DNA from: Myotis daubentonii
Taxonomy: Eukaryota; Chordata; Mammalia; Chiroptera; Vespertilionidae
NCBI RefSeq assembly: GCF_963259705.1
Contig: NC_081844.1
Location: forward strand, 107,570,965-107,634,964
Direction: 5' to 3'
DNA length: 64,000 nucleotides
Shown here: positions 21,026-32,153 of the stretch, piece by piece
Numbering within the stretch: position 1 is the stretch's first letter
Layout: every line of letters starts with the position of its first letter
Program-made: the position numbers and the translations under genes
Notes under the pieces: generated by a model
What the model saw: the letters and a program-made list of their open reading frames with translations, nothing else
Databases searched by the model: none
What the model was told of the DNA's origin: nothing

Positions 21026-21340
21026 ACAACACTCACGCACGGGGTTTGTGTGAGCGCAGCTTTTTCTTTCTCCGGGGGGAACGCTCAGGACGCCAGCAGC
21101 ATCCCCCCCACCCCCCGCCCCGCCCCCCTTATTCCCCGTCTTTCTTCGCTTTAGAAAGGATGAACTGATTCTTTGTTGTTGCTGTTTTGGGTGGAAATTA
21201 AAGAAACTAGAATAGCCAGACAATGTTAAACAAGGAGGAGGGAGTTACCTAGAGAATTGGCATTACCTCAAGACTTACTGTAAAGCTACAGTAGTGAAGA
21301 CAGTTTATATGGGCATAAGGATGGACGGGGGCGGGGGGGG

Positions 21341-21346
21341 GAGAGA

Positions 21347-21402
<56 letters not shown>
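21341..21402. repeat. (GA)n microsatellite
   Basis: About 30 GA units, pure from about 21350, preceded by a G-rich run at 21328-21340. It sits inside the decayed L1 where the consensus has a purine-rich GACATATAGACC-type stretch, a plausible seed. Confidence 0.95.
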
Positions 21403-21406
<4 letters not shown>

Positions 21407-21898
21407 GCGCCATCGTCCTCATCAGAATTGAACTGTTGCTCATGAAGCAATAACAACATGGCAAACAAGCCAACAGAAAACCCCGGCCACGGAATGGAAA
21501 AGCAGCTCACGGACAGTGAACACCCGTGGCCTGTCCACATGGAGCAGACGCCGAGCCAGCAGGAATAAGAAACATGCGACTGAAGCTCCTCTCTGCTTCG
21601 GCAACAATTTTAAAAAGAAGAAAGGTCCCTCGTCAATCAGGAGAATAATAAGAAGTAGAAACTGTCACAAAAGGCCGATGAGAGTGTAAAGAGTAAGGGC
21701 ACTCTGGAAGACGATTTAGTGTTCCCTCGTTACTTGAAGAACCACACGCCTTGTCGCTCTTTTTTTCATTCCTAGGTACATGGGCTCAATAACGTCTTAC
21801 ACTTGCACCAGTTGATAACAGCCCTTTCATGCAATAGTAAAAAACATTTAAAAAGGTCCCACAAAAATGAAAGAGGTTTTTAAAAAGACAGGTTAGGC

Positions 21899-22116
21899 GC
21901 CCTGCCTGACTGGTTTGGCTCAGTGGATAGAGCGTCGGCCTGAGGACTGAGGGGTCCCCGGTTCGATTCCGGTCAAGGGCATGTACGCTGGTTGCGGGCA
22001 CATCCCCAGTGGGGCGTGTGCAGGAGGCAGCTGATCGGTGTTTCTCTCTCATCTATGTTTCTAACTCTCTATCCCTCTCCCTTCCTATCTGTAAAAAATC
22101 AATAAAATATATTTAA
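21899..22116 (+). mobile_element. VES SINE
   Basis: Good match to the young VES form: TGACTGGTTTGGCTCAGTGG, ATAGAGCGTCGGCCTGAGGA, GGTTCGATTCCGGTCAAGGG (box B), CATGTACGCTGGTTGCGGGC, GTGTGCAGGAGGCAGCTGAT, GTTTCTCTCTCATCTATG, TAACTCTCTATCCCTCTCCC and a CAATAAAATATATTT tail. Flanking 17-mers at 21882-21898 and 22117-22133 agree at 15 of 17 bases, a likely target duplication. Confidence 0.95.
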
Positions 22117-22133
22117 AAAAAGACGGTTTAGGC

Positions 22134-22367
22134 CAGTGATGGCGAACCTATGACACACGTGTCAGAGGTGACACGCGAACTCAATTTTTGGTTGGTTTTT
22201 CTTTGTTAAATGGCATTTAAATATATAAAATAAATATCAAACATATAAATCTTTGTTTTACTATGGTTGCAAATATCAAAAAATTTCTATATGTGACACG
22301 GCACCAGAGTTAAGTTAGGGTTTTTCAAAATGCTGACACGCCGAGCTCAAAAGGTTCGCCATCACTG
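22134..22367. mobile_element. nhAT MITE with perfect 8-bp target duplication
   Basis: Terminal inverted repeats CAGTGATGGCGAACCT and, at the right, AGGTTCGCCATCACTG minus one base. GTTTAGGC flanks both sides exactly (22126-22133 and 22368-22375), the 8-bp duplication expected of hAT. The interior has GACACACGTGTCAGAGGTGA, an AT-rich middle and GTGACACGGCACCAGAGTTA. It matches the non-autonomous hAT families described in vespertilionid bats. The exact duplication implies a young insertion; 234 bp, no transposase. Confidence 0.94.
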
Positions 22368-22530
22368 GTTTAGGCACACACTGGAATAGTATACAGCTCT
22401 TAAAAATGAATGAGTCCCAGTTACTTGCATCAACGTGGATGACTGACTAATGCAAGTCCCAGACCACATATATTAGAATCCCACTCATATAAGTAGGTAA
22501 TATGTACCACTACTTAAAAAAGAGAAAAGA

Positions 22531-23060
22531 TATATACTCTCATACAAAACCAAAGAATTCGTATTTTTGGAGGGAGGGGGAAGTCCTCCTCTCTCTGGGC
22601 CAGACACCTCATTTCTCTGGCAATCCTTGGAGCCCTGCAGAACATGCTTTTGCTCACCTCGTCACTCTCTGAGGCCCTGATACGGATGAGACGGGACAGG
22701 TGGACACCCAGGTCTCCTAGTGGGTGGGGACAGGGGCGAGCTGGATGTAGGCCTCTCATGTCCAATTCCTCACCAGCTGACTAACCTGAACACCACGTCT
22801 TGCCTTCTCTGCACCTCTCCTCGCAGTTGGGCGGGCAGGGAAGTGGGCCTCAGGTCTTACCGCCTGTTGGCTGAAGGCGGGGAAATCTAGGCTCGGCCTC
22901 CCACCCCCCCCCGCCCCCCGTCCCGTCCCCTAGGGCACGCGCTCCTCAGCTAGGCTAACAGCGCTGCCCTGTCTCGCCAGTGCGCTGTGCTACGCCTACC
23001 TCATATGTACGAAATCAAGTGAAGGCTCTTGCAGTAAAAAGAAAAAGGCATATACAAGCA
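22531..23060. other. Unassigned sequence
   Basis: GC content rises again after the L1. A C/G tract lies at 22904-22926. No repeat or exon recognised. Confidence 0.4.
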
Positions 23061-23165
23061 CTCCCTCTGTATTGGCAACAATTTTAAGAAGGAAAAGATG
23101 TCTGAAAAAATACCCAAGCTAACAGGAGAATAAGAAGACGTAGAAGCTGCCATCAAAGGCCAATG
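23061..23165. repeat. Second copy of a segment seen at about 21590-21690
   Basis: Shares with 21590-21690 the words CAACAATTTTAA, AACAGGAGAATAAGAAGACG versus ATCAGGAGAATAATAAGAAG, GTAGAAGCTGCCATCAAAGG versus GTAGAAACTGTCACAAAAGG, and CCAATG versus CCGATG. The likeliest reading is another piece of the same LINE family, in the same orientation 1.5 kb downstream; a local duplication is also possible. Confidence 0.65.
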
Positions 23166-23532
23166 TGCTCACCGCACCTGGGCAGGCCCTCGGGAAGCCG
23201 TGATTTTTAGAGTACAAGTCGCTTTCGTGTTGTGTTGCGTTGGTCACCCAATGGAGGAACGGTCACTGTCAGGATGGCCTGTGGGGTCCCCGTGTGCCCG
23301 GCACTTCAGGAAGAGGGAGCAGGAGGCTCCGAAGTTCTCAGGGGTGAGCACACACCGGGTGTGTTCACGGAGCAGCAGGGAGGCCCCTATGGCCTGGCAG
23401 AGGGCAGGGGAGAGGAGAGGAGGGGAGGGGGAAATGGGGAACTGACCGCGCAGGGGTGTTTAGCGATTCCAAGGACCATGGCTTTTATTCTGTGCGACAC
23501 GAGGTGTCCTGCAGGGTTTTGAGCAGAGGAGC
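23166..23532. other. Unassigned sequence, possible dispersed repeat near 23460-23530
   Basis: AGCGATTCCAAGGACCATGG, CTTTTATTCTGTGCGACACG and TTTTGAGCAGAGGAGCTACA resemble the 3' part of the unnamed old repeat suspected at 9290-9425. The rest is unassigned. Confidence 0.35.
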
Positions 23533-23568
23533 TACACACATACACACACACACACACACATACACACG
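23533..23568. repeat. (AC)n microsatellite
   Basis: ACAC run with two T interruptions, ending in CGCG. Confidence 0.93.
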
Positions 23569-25695
23569 CGTGCCTTCCCAAGGACAAGACATGTGCCCTT
23601 TGGTTAGGAGTTAAGAGCATGGGCCCTGAGGGCTCCAGCCATGGAAGTGCAAGTCTTTCCACGCCTGGGATCACACAAACTTCCCTGAACTCTCAGTTTG
23701 AAATACCACGTTTCCAGGCGGGTCGGGGTGGAGGAGGACGCGGCAGAAAGACAAAGGGAAGCGGCGGTGAGCGCCTGCCCGGGAACCTGCGTGCAGAGGC
23801 CGGCCTGGGAGATGGGACAGTCGAGGAGCCATGTTAATCTCTGTTCTGACTGCTCGGCAACAAGCACCACCACTCGCTGCATAAATGTCAGGACCAAGAC
23901 TGTTTCTGAAGCTGCTCTGAAGCAATGTCAGTCTCCGCCAACAGCACAGAGAGGCGGCGCTTTTGTTCGATGCAACGTGTCCTAATGTACGTGGCCGAGG
24001 GGCCTTGTCACTGAGAGACACAGACGGGGCACAGTGGGAGCGGGGAGAGGCCTGTAAGCGGGACTGTGGCCAGCTCGCTGCGGAGGTCGGAGGGTCGGCT
24101 GTGATGTGTCCAGGTCACTTGTCGCCTGTTGCTGGAAGTGTCACAGAGCGGCTCACGGCTCAGTTCATTGACACGGGGGGGGGGGGAGGGGGCGGGGAAT
24201 GGGGGGAGTTGAAGCCTTTCAAACAAAAGCAAAGGCTTGTGAAATAGTTCCTCCGGCCCACCAAGGCTATAACGACGTCAGGGATGGAGGTTGAAAAGTT
24301 ACAAATAAAATAAATAACCAGATGGCCCATCTGCTCTGATCTCAGCGGGGGGTGGAGGGGGTGGGTGGGGGGGAGGCTGGAGGCTGGAGGCCGGCTCGCA
24401 GGGGAGGCAGAAAAAGTCCGAGCCTGAAACCCTCCTTCCTTTTCACTCTGTGGCCTGGGCAGGCGCTCGACCGCCCTGAGCCGTGGCTGCCTTGCGTGTC
24501 CTAAGTGCAGAGAATGACACTCGCCTCTTTGCGTGGACACGGGGCTCAATGAACGAACGTGTCCACGTCGGGGCATGAGGGTCTCTGGTACATTCGAGGC
24601 ACCTGATCCGCATCCCCACAAGCAGCCTGTGCCAGCGGGACACTCAGGAACTGCCTTCGATGGCTGGGAGTGCAGTGGGCACCCTAGCTCCCCAAAAGCT
24701 ACCCCTGCGCCTCCACGACCCCCCCGGGACCTGCTCTGGCCTCTCCTTGTCATGGGGCGGAGAGCCCGATGGAAGGCTGAAACAGACCAGTCTCCAGAAT
24801 CTTCCCACTAAACACCGTGACTGAGGGAGGCGTCTGGGAAGTCGCCCTGCTCCGAGTCCCGGCCCCTCCTCACCCGAGGTGGGAGCGGGGTCGGGTGCGA
24901 GGTGGAGCTCGGCTGCCGGAGGCTCAGGCTCTGCCAGTCTCGCTGGGTGGCCTTGAGGAGCCCCCGGCCTCTCTGCGCCTAGTTCATCGGATGAATGGCA
25001 GGCGTGGACAGGCCGAGGTGACCAGGCTGACGAGGCGCAGACGGCACCACCTGCAGCACCCGGCGTCAGAGCCGGCCGGCCACTGGGAGGCTGCCCTGTG
25101 GTGCGGCTGAGAGCGAAGCTTCGGAAAGGACCCGGTCAGACCCCTGTCCTAACCCGCCCTAGCCGACACGCGGTATCATCTTCCGCAGGTCCCACGCTTG
25201 TCAGTGGGGGACGACAACGCTGCCTACGTCACTGGCCTGTCATAAGGACCCGTCAGGGGTGTGGGCGCGTTTCCGGCCCATGATGACATGACTCATGTCT
25301 TCATCTTCCATCCCCACCCGGCGCCTCCCAGCCCCGGGACAGGCGGTCGTGTGGGAGGGCGGCTCTATGAACCATTGGAGAGAAGGGCCCTGCTTGTGCG
25401 GGTAACGTCTGGACGCATTTGTGTCTGACGCCGTGAGATGCTAAAATTAGAGTCCAAACAACCACCTCCTCCCGCTGGGAGAGAAAGCCGTAAGCGGCGG
25501 TGAGTCAGAGCTGAGAGGCAGCAGAGGGTGTGAGGACAGAGGGAGCCCGCTGGGGCTGGACCAGCCGTTTCAACTCTTCTCAGCTCTCCGAAGCAGCATC
25601 GCGCCCGCACGCACGAGTCAGCTGCTCCACCTTCCAGGAAAGCCTGAGGCCGCACGCGGCCTGGTGAACGAGAAAAGGGAGATGCTGGGGATTAT
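23569..25695. other. Unassigned GC-rich sequence with G tracts
   Basis: About 2.1 kb with no transposon I can name. G tracts at 24175-24188 and a GGGGTGGGTGGGGGGGAGGC-type run at 24341-24380 could form quadruplexes. A 197-codon frame on the minus strand (24160-24753) is Pro/Arg/Ser-rich and begins in the G tract, so it is not called. Confidence 0.4.
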
Positions 25696-25699
25696 CAGG

Positions 25700-25865
25700 C
25701 CATCCATTGTGCTGTCACATCCTCAACAGGCCCTGTGAGGTCGGTAGCCGTGTGTCTATATCAGATGAGAAAATCAAGGTTCAGAGAGGTCAAGACACTT
25801 GTCTGATGTCACACAGCTCTGATGTGAACTTGAGTCTATCTGTCTGCAAAGCCCTGCTTTGCCCA
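25700..25865 (-). mobile_element. MIR SINE
   Basis: Complement of MIR: CACATCCTCAACAGGCCCTG, TGAGGTCGGTAGC, TATCAGATGAGAAAATCAAG, GTTCAGAGAGGTCAAGACAC, TTGTCTGATGTCACACAGCT, then GTCTGCAAAGCCCTGCTTTG. The core is well preserved. Confidence 0.85.
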
Positions 25866-26084
25866 CAGGGACACACGGCATTCCATGGCAGCTGGGTGAC
25901 GTCAGATGTGCTCCTGTGCTGGGTGGGCTAACAAGGCCACTGGGAAACGGTCCTTCGAGACCAGACTCCATGAGGCCTATGGACAGGCCCTCCGGCCTAA
26001 CCCCACCCCACCCGCATCCCCACCCCCAGGCTGTGCACTGACGCTGTCCGATGGGGACACACGCTCCACGCTGATGTGACTGGG
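25866..26084. other. Unassigned spacer between two MIRs
   Basis: Single-copy-looking sequence with a C/A-rich patch at 26000-26030. Nothing else seen. Confidence 0.4.
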
Positions 26085-26310
26085 AGTCTGCGAAGTGCCT
26101 GGCTCTTTCTCAAGCACCGTCATGTCATAACCCACGGAAGCCTCACAGGAACTCCTCGTGCCAGGCCCTGTCACTAGCACCATTTTACAGATGAGGACAC
26201 GGAGCCCCAGGGCGGTGAAAGAACTCGCCCAAGGCGGCCCAGTGAGGCAGTGGCAGAGCTGGGATTTGAACCCGGTCGCTGTTCTGGCCGCAGAGCCTAA
26301 GCTCTCAGTC
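26085..26310 (-). mobile_element. MIR SINE, nearly full length
   Basis: Complement of MIR with all landmarks: CAGGCCCTGTCACTAGCACC, ATTTTACAGATGAGGACACG, GAGCCCCAGGGCGGTGAAAG, AACTCGCCCAAGGCGGCCCA, GGCAGAGCTGGGATTTGAAC, CCGGTCGCTGTTCTGGC and CAGAGCCTAAGCTCTCA (tRNA-derived head). The best preserved MIR in the window. Confidence 0.92.
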
Positions 26311-26340
26311 CCCTGTCATGGAGGCCTCTCCCAGACAGAC

Positions 26341-26358
26341 GGACGGACGGACGGACGG
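26341..26358. repeat. (GGAC)n tetranucleotide repeat
   Basis: Four to five GGAC units, preceded by the related CAGACAGAC. Short and pure. Confidence 0.88.
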
Positions 26359-28191
26359 TGCCGGGCCAGGGTGAGGAGGGACCCCTCCCCACTGGGTGTC
26401 AGACCGCCCCACCCTGCGCTGGGCTCCTCGCTTGTTACACTGCACAGCACGTTTCCAAATTACACGCCAGGAAACTGGGCTCCCAGAGCGCTGAGCGGAC
26501 TCAGGAGCTGAAATCTGAAGCAAAACTGTCTCCCACGAATGCCCGGGGCCTCTCCAACCCTGCAGGGCGCCCCTGGGGGTCAGGAAGGAGACAGACATGC
26601 CTGGGACAGGAGCGGCGGGCAGTTTGCTGGCTGTGAAACTCGGGCTCAGGCACCCCTCCCGCACAGGCCCGCTGACTGGCAGCTTCTCCGTGTGCACTGT
26701 GCTCGCTGTGGGTTTTCATTCTCGGTGACGAGCCTGACAGCTTTGGTGGGATGATTGCAGGGTAAGAGACTGCAACCTTTAAAGGTTTGGTACCAACTCC
26801 GCAAGTGGGAGGTCTGTCATCTTGCCGGGGCGTGTTGTCAGCTGCCGCTTAGAAATGTTTCTTTACAAACCTGGCACCTGAGCTCCCAGGGCGGGGGAAG
26901 CCTGAGCCCCAGAGGCCAGGGTGTGCAACGGGGAGGGGAAACCAGGAGAGGTGACCTCGGGGCAGGACTTGGGCTCCATGGGACACCAGGGAGGAGGGGG
27001 GAGGATGAGAGGGGGGAGGAGGGGGGAGGGAGGAGGACCAGGGGGAGGGGAGATGGCATATCCAGGTTTGGGGCTGGGTGGGGGGCAGCCAAATGGATGG
27101 GCGCCCCTTGAAGGAACTGGAAACGAAGAGGGGCCGTTTAGGGGTGGGGAGGCACTGAGACTCGCCCTGCCCTCCTCCCCAAGACCTGCCCGTGCGGCTG
27201 CGCCCAGCCACCTCCCTGTGCCCGCCCGAGGCCACCCTGGTCCCAGGGCTGCGGCCAGGCCTGGGGAGGCGCCAGCACTCACGGAGGAGCTCCCTTTCGT
27301 GTCCCTGGAAACCAATCTGGGTCCTGCCTTGTCCCCGGGCTCTTAGCCTCTGTCTCTCTTCGGGACTTGAGCCACAGTTAAAGTTGCGGCCGGCCCCTGG
27401 CTACCCCCTCCCAATTTCTCCTTCATCCCACCGCCCAGCCTCACACCCTCCCCTGTGGAGGCGAGACCTGGGCTGCAGAGGCCCCCAGAGGCCGTGGCTG
27501 CTCAGACCCTTGCAGCCTGGGGGTGTCTGCAGGTACAGGTGGCCCCGGCACAGGAGAAAGACTAAGGGGTGGGGGTGGGGGGCGGGTGGAATCTGTGCTG
27601 GCAGAGAGGCCGGCGGCTCTGGGACTTGGATAAGGATGGGCCGGGAAGGTGAGCGTGCAGGCCACACGGAGCAGGGGAAGGGCGGGCTAGGAGACCCCTC
27701 TGCGCCCAGGCAGGGAGGGGCCGGGCCAGGGGTCCCACGGGCCTGCAGCCTCGGGAAGTCAAGTGGGTCAGGTGCCGCTCAGGCCTTGTCCGGGGAAAGT
27801 GCTAGCATTTCCGTGCGCGTGGCCTCAGGAGCCCTCAGGCCAGAATGAACGGGCAGCCCTGGTGAGAAGGCAGATCTGGTTCCCACGCCCGGACACCAGG
27901 AAGGGACGTCTCGGGGAACGCTGGGAGCGAGCCTGTGCAGAGGCTCACGGGCACATGCAGCCTGGGGCGGCGGGGCCATGGAAGGCCTTCAGCGGCAGAG
28001 AGCGGACATCAGCTCCGCATCGCAGCCCTAGCCCTCGCGGGGGCAGAGGAACGCACGACGGGGGCGGTCACTAAACAAACCCTGTCACCAGAGGGGCCGA
28101 GGCCAACACCCCGGCAGCAGGGGCTTCCCCACCGCGCCCAGACCAAGGCCGCTGGGGGTGCCCACAGGCCCTGGCCGCCGGCACCGCCGAG
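26359..28191. other. Unassigned GC-rich sequence with a polypurine block
   Basis: At 26988-27052 a near-pure purine strand has more than eight runs of three or more G in GGGGGGAGGAGGGGGGAGGG-like order, a strong quadruplex or triplex candidate. No other feature is recognised. Overlapping open frames of 130-220 codons occur on both strands and look like composition effects. Confidence 0.5.
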
Positions 28192-28224
28192 CCTCACGGG
28201 GGCCTCACGGGGGCCTCACGGGGG
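28192..28224. repeat. 11-bp tandem repeat, three copies
   Basis: Three identical CCTCACGGGGG units in a row, extending a few bases to the right. Confidence 0.93.
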
Positions 28225-28419
28225 CCACTCAGACCCACAGCCGGGGCTGGGCCAGGGCAGCCTTCCAGCCGGCGATCGCGGTGCTGCCCCGTGGCCTGGG
28301 GTGGGGATGGCAGCCCTGCAGTTGTGCGAGCGCACTGCCCAGAGGCTCAGCCTCCGAGGGGAGCCTGGCACACTGCGGGGATGCCACGGATGCGGCCCTG
28401 CGGGAGGTGGTCTGGCCGT
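28225..28419. other. Unassigned GC-rich spacer
   Basis: Single-copy-looking sequence between the 11-bp array and the L1 tail. Nothing recognised. Confidence 0.4.
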
Positions 28420-28985
28420 TTCTTATAAAACTCAACGCAGACCCATCCTCTGACCCATCCGTCTCCTCCTGCATTTTAACCTGAAGGAGCGAGAGCCCGT
28501 GTCCACAGAAAGACCAGGCGTGACTGTTCACAGCACTCTTGCTCCACACCGTCCCAAGCACGGGCTGGGCCGGCCAGGGGCCGCAGACAGGCGAGCACGT
28601 GAACCGCCAGGGCTGTGCACACGGGGATGCCGCTCAGCACAGTAGAGGGGCAGCTGCTATGCACCCAGGGGGTTGGGTGACCCTGGGAGCCCTGTCCCGG
28701 TGACAGGAGACAGCCACAGAGGGGGCACATGGAAGCGCTCACTACAGAGAGTTCTGGAAAAGGGAAAGCACATCAGTGATGGAAAAGGTCAGACCAGGGG
28801 TTTCCTTGGGGTGGGTATGGGGTGGGAAGGGACATGAAGAAGCTGCCTGGAGGGAGGGAAGTGTTCTTATCTTGCTAGGGTTGGGGTAACACGGGTGTAT
28901 ATGCATTTGTTAAATTCCATTGAAGGTACAATTAAAACCTGTGCGCTTCTCTCTATGTAAATTTTACCTAAAAAACATGGATAAA
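28420..28985 (+). mobile_element. Decayed L1M 3' end and 3' UTR
   Basis: The left part parallels L1 ORF2 C-terminal sequence (CTTATAAAACTCAACGCAGA, TGACCCATCCG, CACAGCACTCTTGCTC). The right part is clearer: GGGGTTTCCTTGGGGTGGG, AGTGTTCTTATCTTGCTAGG, GTAACACGGGTGTATATGCA, TTTGTTAAATTCCATTGAAG and TATGTAAATTTTACCTAAAA, the usual L1M 3' UTR ending. Confidence 0.7.
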
Positions 28986-29119
28986 TGTTAACTCGAGGTA
29001 ACAATACCCGTGCTGAGGGCTTAGGGGTGAAGGGTACAGATGTCTGCGACTTACTATGGAAAAATAAGAAGGGCTGATGGATAGGGAGACAGATAGACAT
29101 GTGGTAAAAGAAATGCAGT
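28986..29119. other. Unassigned spacer
   Basis: AT-richer sequence between the L1 tail and a SINE. Nothing recognised. Confidence 0.4.
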
Positions 29120-29363
29120 CCTGGCCGGTGCTCAGTGGTTAGAGCACCAGCCCCTGCACCGAAGGGTCTTGGGTTCGATTCCCAGTCAAGGTGCGTACCT
29201 GGGTTGCAGGTTTGATTTCCAGCCAAGGTCAGGAGCATGTAAGAGGCAACCAATCAATGTATCTCTTTCATATCTATGTTTCTTTCTCTCTCTCCCCACC
29301 TCCCTCTCTCTCTCCCACCCTCTCTACCTCCCTTCCACTCTCCCTAAAAAAACAAAATAAAAC
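29120..29363 (+). mobile_element. Bat tRNA-derived SINE, older long subtype
   Basis: CCTGGCCGGTGCTCAGTGGT head, GGTTCGATTCCCAGTCAAGG (box B), a second similar block GGTTTGATTTCCAGCCAAGG, AGAGGCAACCAATCAATGTA, TCATATCTATG, a CT-rich tail and an A-rich end. The duplicated TTTGATTYC-CAGYCAAGG block is typical of older bat SINE subtypes. No target duplication recognised. Confidence 0.92.
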
Positions 29364-29410
29364 AATGGAAACAATATCCTTGGGTGAAGTTTAACAAAAA
29401 AATAAATGTA

Positions 29411-29440
29411 AATGAATGAATGAATGAATGAATGAATGAA
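29411..29440. repeat. (AATG)n tetranucleotide repeat
   Basis: Seven AATG units, pure. Confidence 0.95.
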
Positions 29441-29789
29441 GCAGGATGCGCAGTTACAGAACGTAGGGGCTGGCGCCCAGGTGTCCTCGGAGCCTCCGTG
29501 CGTGTCCAGTGCTTGAAGCTCCCCTGAGCGGATGCCGGGGAGGAAGCGGCCAGAGCTCAGTGCCTGGGGCTGACTCCAGCCCCACCCCTCCCAGCTCCGA
29601 CCTCAGACAAGGCCTCAGCCCCCTACGCTGTGCCGCCTCCTCGCCTGGAAACTGGGATGAAACACTGAGCTCTTCTAAGGACGGAGTCAGTTATTATACT
29701 TGAAGCTGGGCAGCGGCCGCACAGCAGGCAGCAACACCCAGCCAGTGCCCTCTGTGGCCAGCACCCCGTGCTGACGGAGCGCCCGCCCC
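29441..29789. other. Unassigned sequence, possible MIR at 29630-29700
   Basis: CTCGCCTGGAAACTGGGATG and AAACACTGAGCTCTTCTAAG are weakly MIR-like. A C tract lies at 29783-29800. No exon recognised. Confidence 0.35.
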
Positions 29790-30105
29790 CCCACCCCCCG
29801 GGGCTGTGCTGCGCACCCTCCCCACCCTCACCCCTCCCCACACTCCCCCCTCCCCGCCCTCCCCCCTCCCCACACTCCCCCCTCACTGCCCTCACCCCAG
29901 GGCTGTCCTGCGCACCCCTCCCCGCCCTCCCCCCTCCCCACACTCCCCCCTCCCCGCCCTCACCCCAGGGCTGTCCTGCACACCCCTCTCTGCCCTCACC
30001 CCTCCCCACACTCCCCCCTCCCCGCCCTCACCCCAGGGCTGTCCTGCACACCCCTCTCTGCCCTCCCCTCCCCACACTCCCCCCTCCCTGCCCTCACCCC
30101 AGGGC
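29790..30105. repeat. C-rich minisatellite, irregular units
   Basis: Units built from CCCCTCCCCACACTCCCCCC and CACCCCAGGGCTGTCCTGCG, the second word recurring at about 29893, 29964, 30032 and, shortened, 30095. Unit length varies (roughly 60-75 bp) because the C-rich half contracts and expands. The strand is almost pure pyrimidine. Confidence 0.9.
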
Positions 30106-30668
<563 letters not shown>

Positions 30669-31784
30669 CCCTGGAAATAGATCTGGCTTGGTTCATTTGT
30701 GAACTCCTCTTCTCGCCCCCACTGCAATAGCGGGGTGCAGGGAGCAGCACCGCCCATCGTGGCTTTCCCTGGGACCCCGGGAACAGGGAACCCAGCCAAG
30801 CTGCAGGCGGCCAGCAGGCCTGCGAGGCAGCCCCGTGGAGGCAGACCTGCTAAGTGGCTCTGGGTCCTCTGGGAGGCAAAGTGCTGTTCAAATGACATTT
30901 TGGATGTGAATCTAACCTTCAGGGCCAAGACAGAGGCTGAGAATCCATCACTTAGCAACAGCTGGCCCCGATCGGAGAGCGGCTGCTGCGGGGGCCTCGG
31001 GACACGGCCTTGGAAAGCCACCAGCAGCCACTGACTGGAAGGACCCCGAAGGCGGAGGTTGCCCACGAATAGGAATTGGTCCCCGGGATGTGCGGACACA
31101 GGGTGGGAGCAAGAGCCGGGGTCTGGGAGGAGGATCCCAGCTCCGCCACCACAGGCTGTGACGGGAGCCAGGGCTTCTCCTCCTTTAATGTCACTCTCCT
31201 CCCTGAGACCCAAAGACGCCAGATCTTATTCCTCAAAGACGAAGTGATTGACATACACAACGCACTTAACATAGTGCCCTACTCAGTAAACAGAAAAATC
31301 AGTCGTTAGTGCTCGTTTCAATTAGGTTCATGACCCGGCAAGTCCTTTGCAACACCTGGAGCTGCCCTCTAGGGGAGAAGTCCAGCTTCCTCTCCCACCG
31401 GCATCATGGGTACTGCCCTCTGCCTCCTTCCCTCCACGGGACGCGCCATGGCCCGCACGGCCTGCCTGTCCCCTGGGGGTCCAGCCCCTGGCACAAAGCC
31501 ATGCCTCCACACGCACTTCCCAACGTTTTCTCTCTTTCTAAATGAATCTGGTCCGAGCTTGTCGGCATCCCACAGTGAGCTCAGCAAAACGTCTCTCGCA
31601 CAGCCAGTCTCATTTTCTCCTTACATGGGAATTCTCGGGCCTGCGGCTAAATGTCCCCAAACTGCACATAGCAGACACTCCTGGGGTATTTTACCAAGTC
31701 CCACGGGGACCCTTTCCTCCTTTCTCCCCCCACAAGCCAGGCCCGGGGGACTTTCTCCAGCCCAGGGAGCAACAGCAGGCTGAC
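30669..31784. other. Unassigned sequence
   Basis: About 1.1 kb without a recognised repeat. A frame of 243 codons on the minus strand ends in the microsatellite. No exon evidence. Confidence 0.4.
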
Positions 31785-31875
31785 TCAGAATAAAATAATT
31801 ATTTCCGGCTGAAGTTGTATTTTGCATGAAATTCCAAAAGGCTTTCTTAAATGCCGCTCATTTATCTAAAAAAAA
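31785..31875. promoter_or_regulatory. Candidate conserved non-coding element
   Basis: AT-rich island with AATAAAATAATTATTTCC, TTTTGCATGAAATTCC and TTAAATGCCGCTCATTTATC words and no repeat signature. Function is inferred from composition only. Confidence 0.25.
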
Positions 31876-32153
31876 AGCAACGTCCTGTGAGTGTCTCCCA
31901 GAGATTGCGGAGCCCGGGCACACTGCTTCTGCTCGAGGTCCGCCAAGAGCACCACACGGCTCTTCGACGCCATAAGTAACCTGGAGGCCGATTCTAAGAA
32001 GTCATTAACTTGGGGAAACATGAGGACGGGTAGAAACCGTGAATATATGGATGGTGATATAGAAGCTTGATTTTGTGATTATAACAGAGCTGGTTTCTGT
32101 TCATTATAGAAATGTGAGAAATCAAAGTTATTTACATTAAATAAAATTGCTAA
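31876..32153. other. Unassigned sequence
   Basis: Becomes AT-rich toward the HeliBat insertion. Nothing recognised. Confidence 0.4.

Larger units (their letters stand above)
21225..22530 (+). mobile_element. Decayed L1M ORF2 3' half, interrupted by a microsatellite, a SINE and an nhAT
   Basis: Words in L1 ORF2 order: ACCTCAAGACTTACTGTAAA, GCTACAGTAGTGAAGACAGT, TTATATGGGCATAAGGATGG; then CATGGCAAACAAGCC; then TGAGAGTGTAAAGAG, ACTCTGGAAGACGATTTAGT; and, after the inserted elements, TGGAATAGTATACAGCTCTT, AAAAATGAATGAGTCCCAG, CATCAACGTGGATGACTGAC. The (GA)n at 21341, the SINE at 21899 and the nhAT at 22134 lie within it. No intact frame remains. Confidence 0.7.

Noticed and set aside
21899..22116. 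tRNA-like gene at the start of VES SINEs (also 32581, 29120 and others)
   Set aside because: Box A/B-like words belong to the tRNA-derived SINE head; the cloverleaf is not intact and each is followed by the SINE body and tail.
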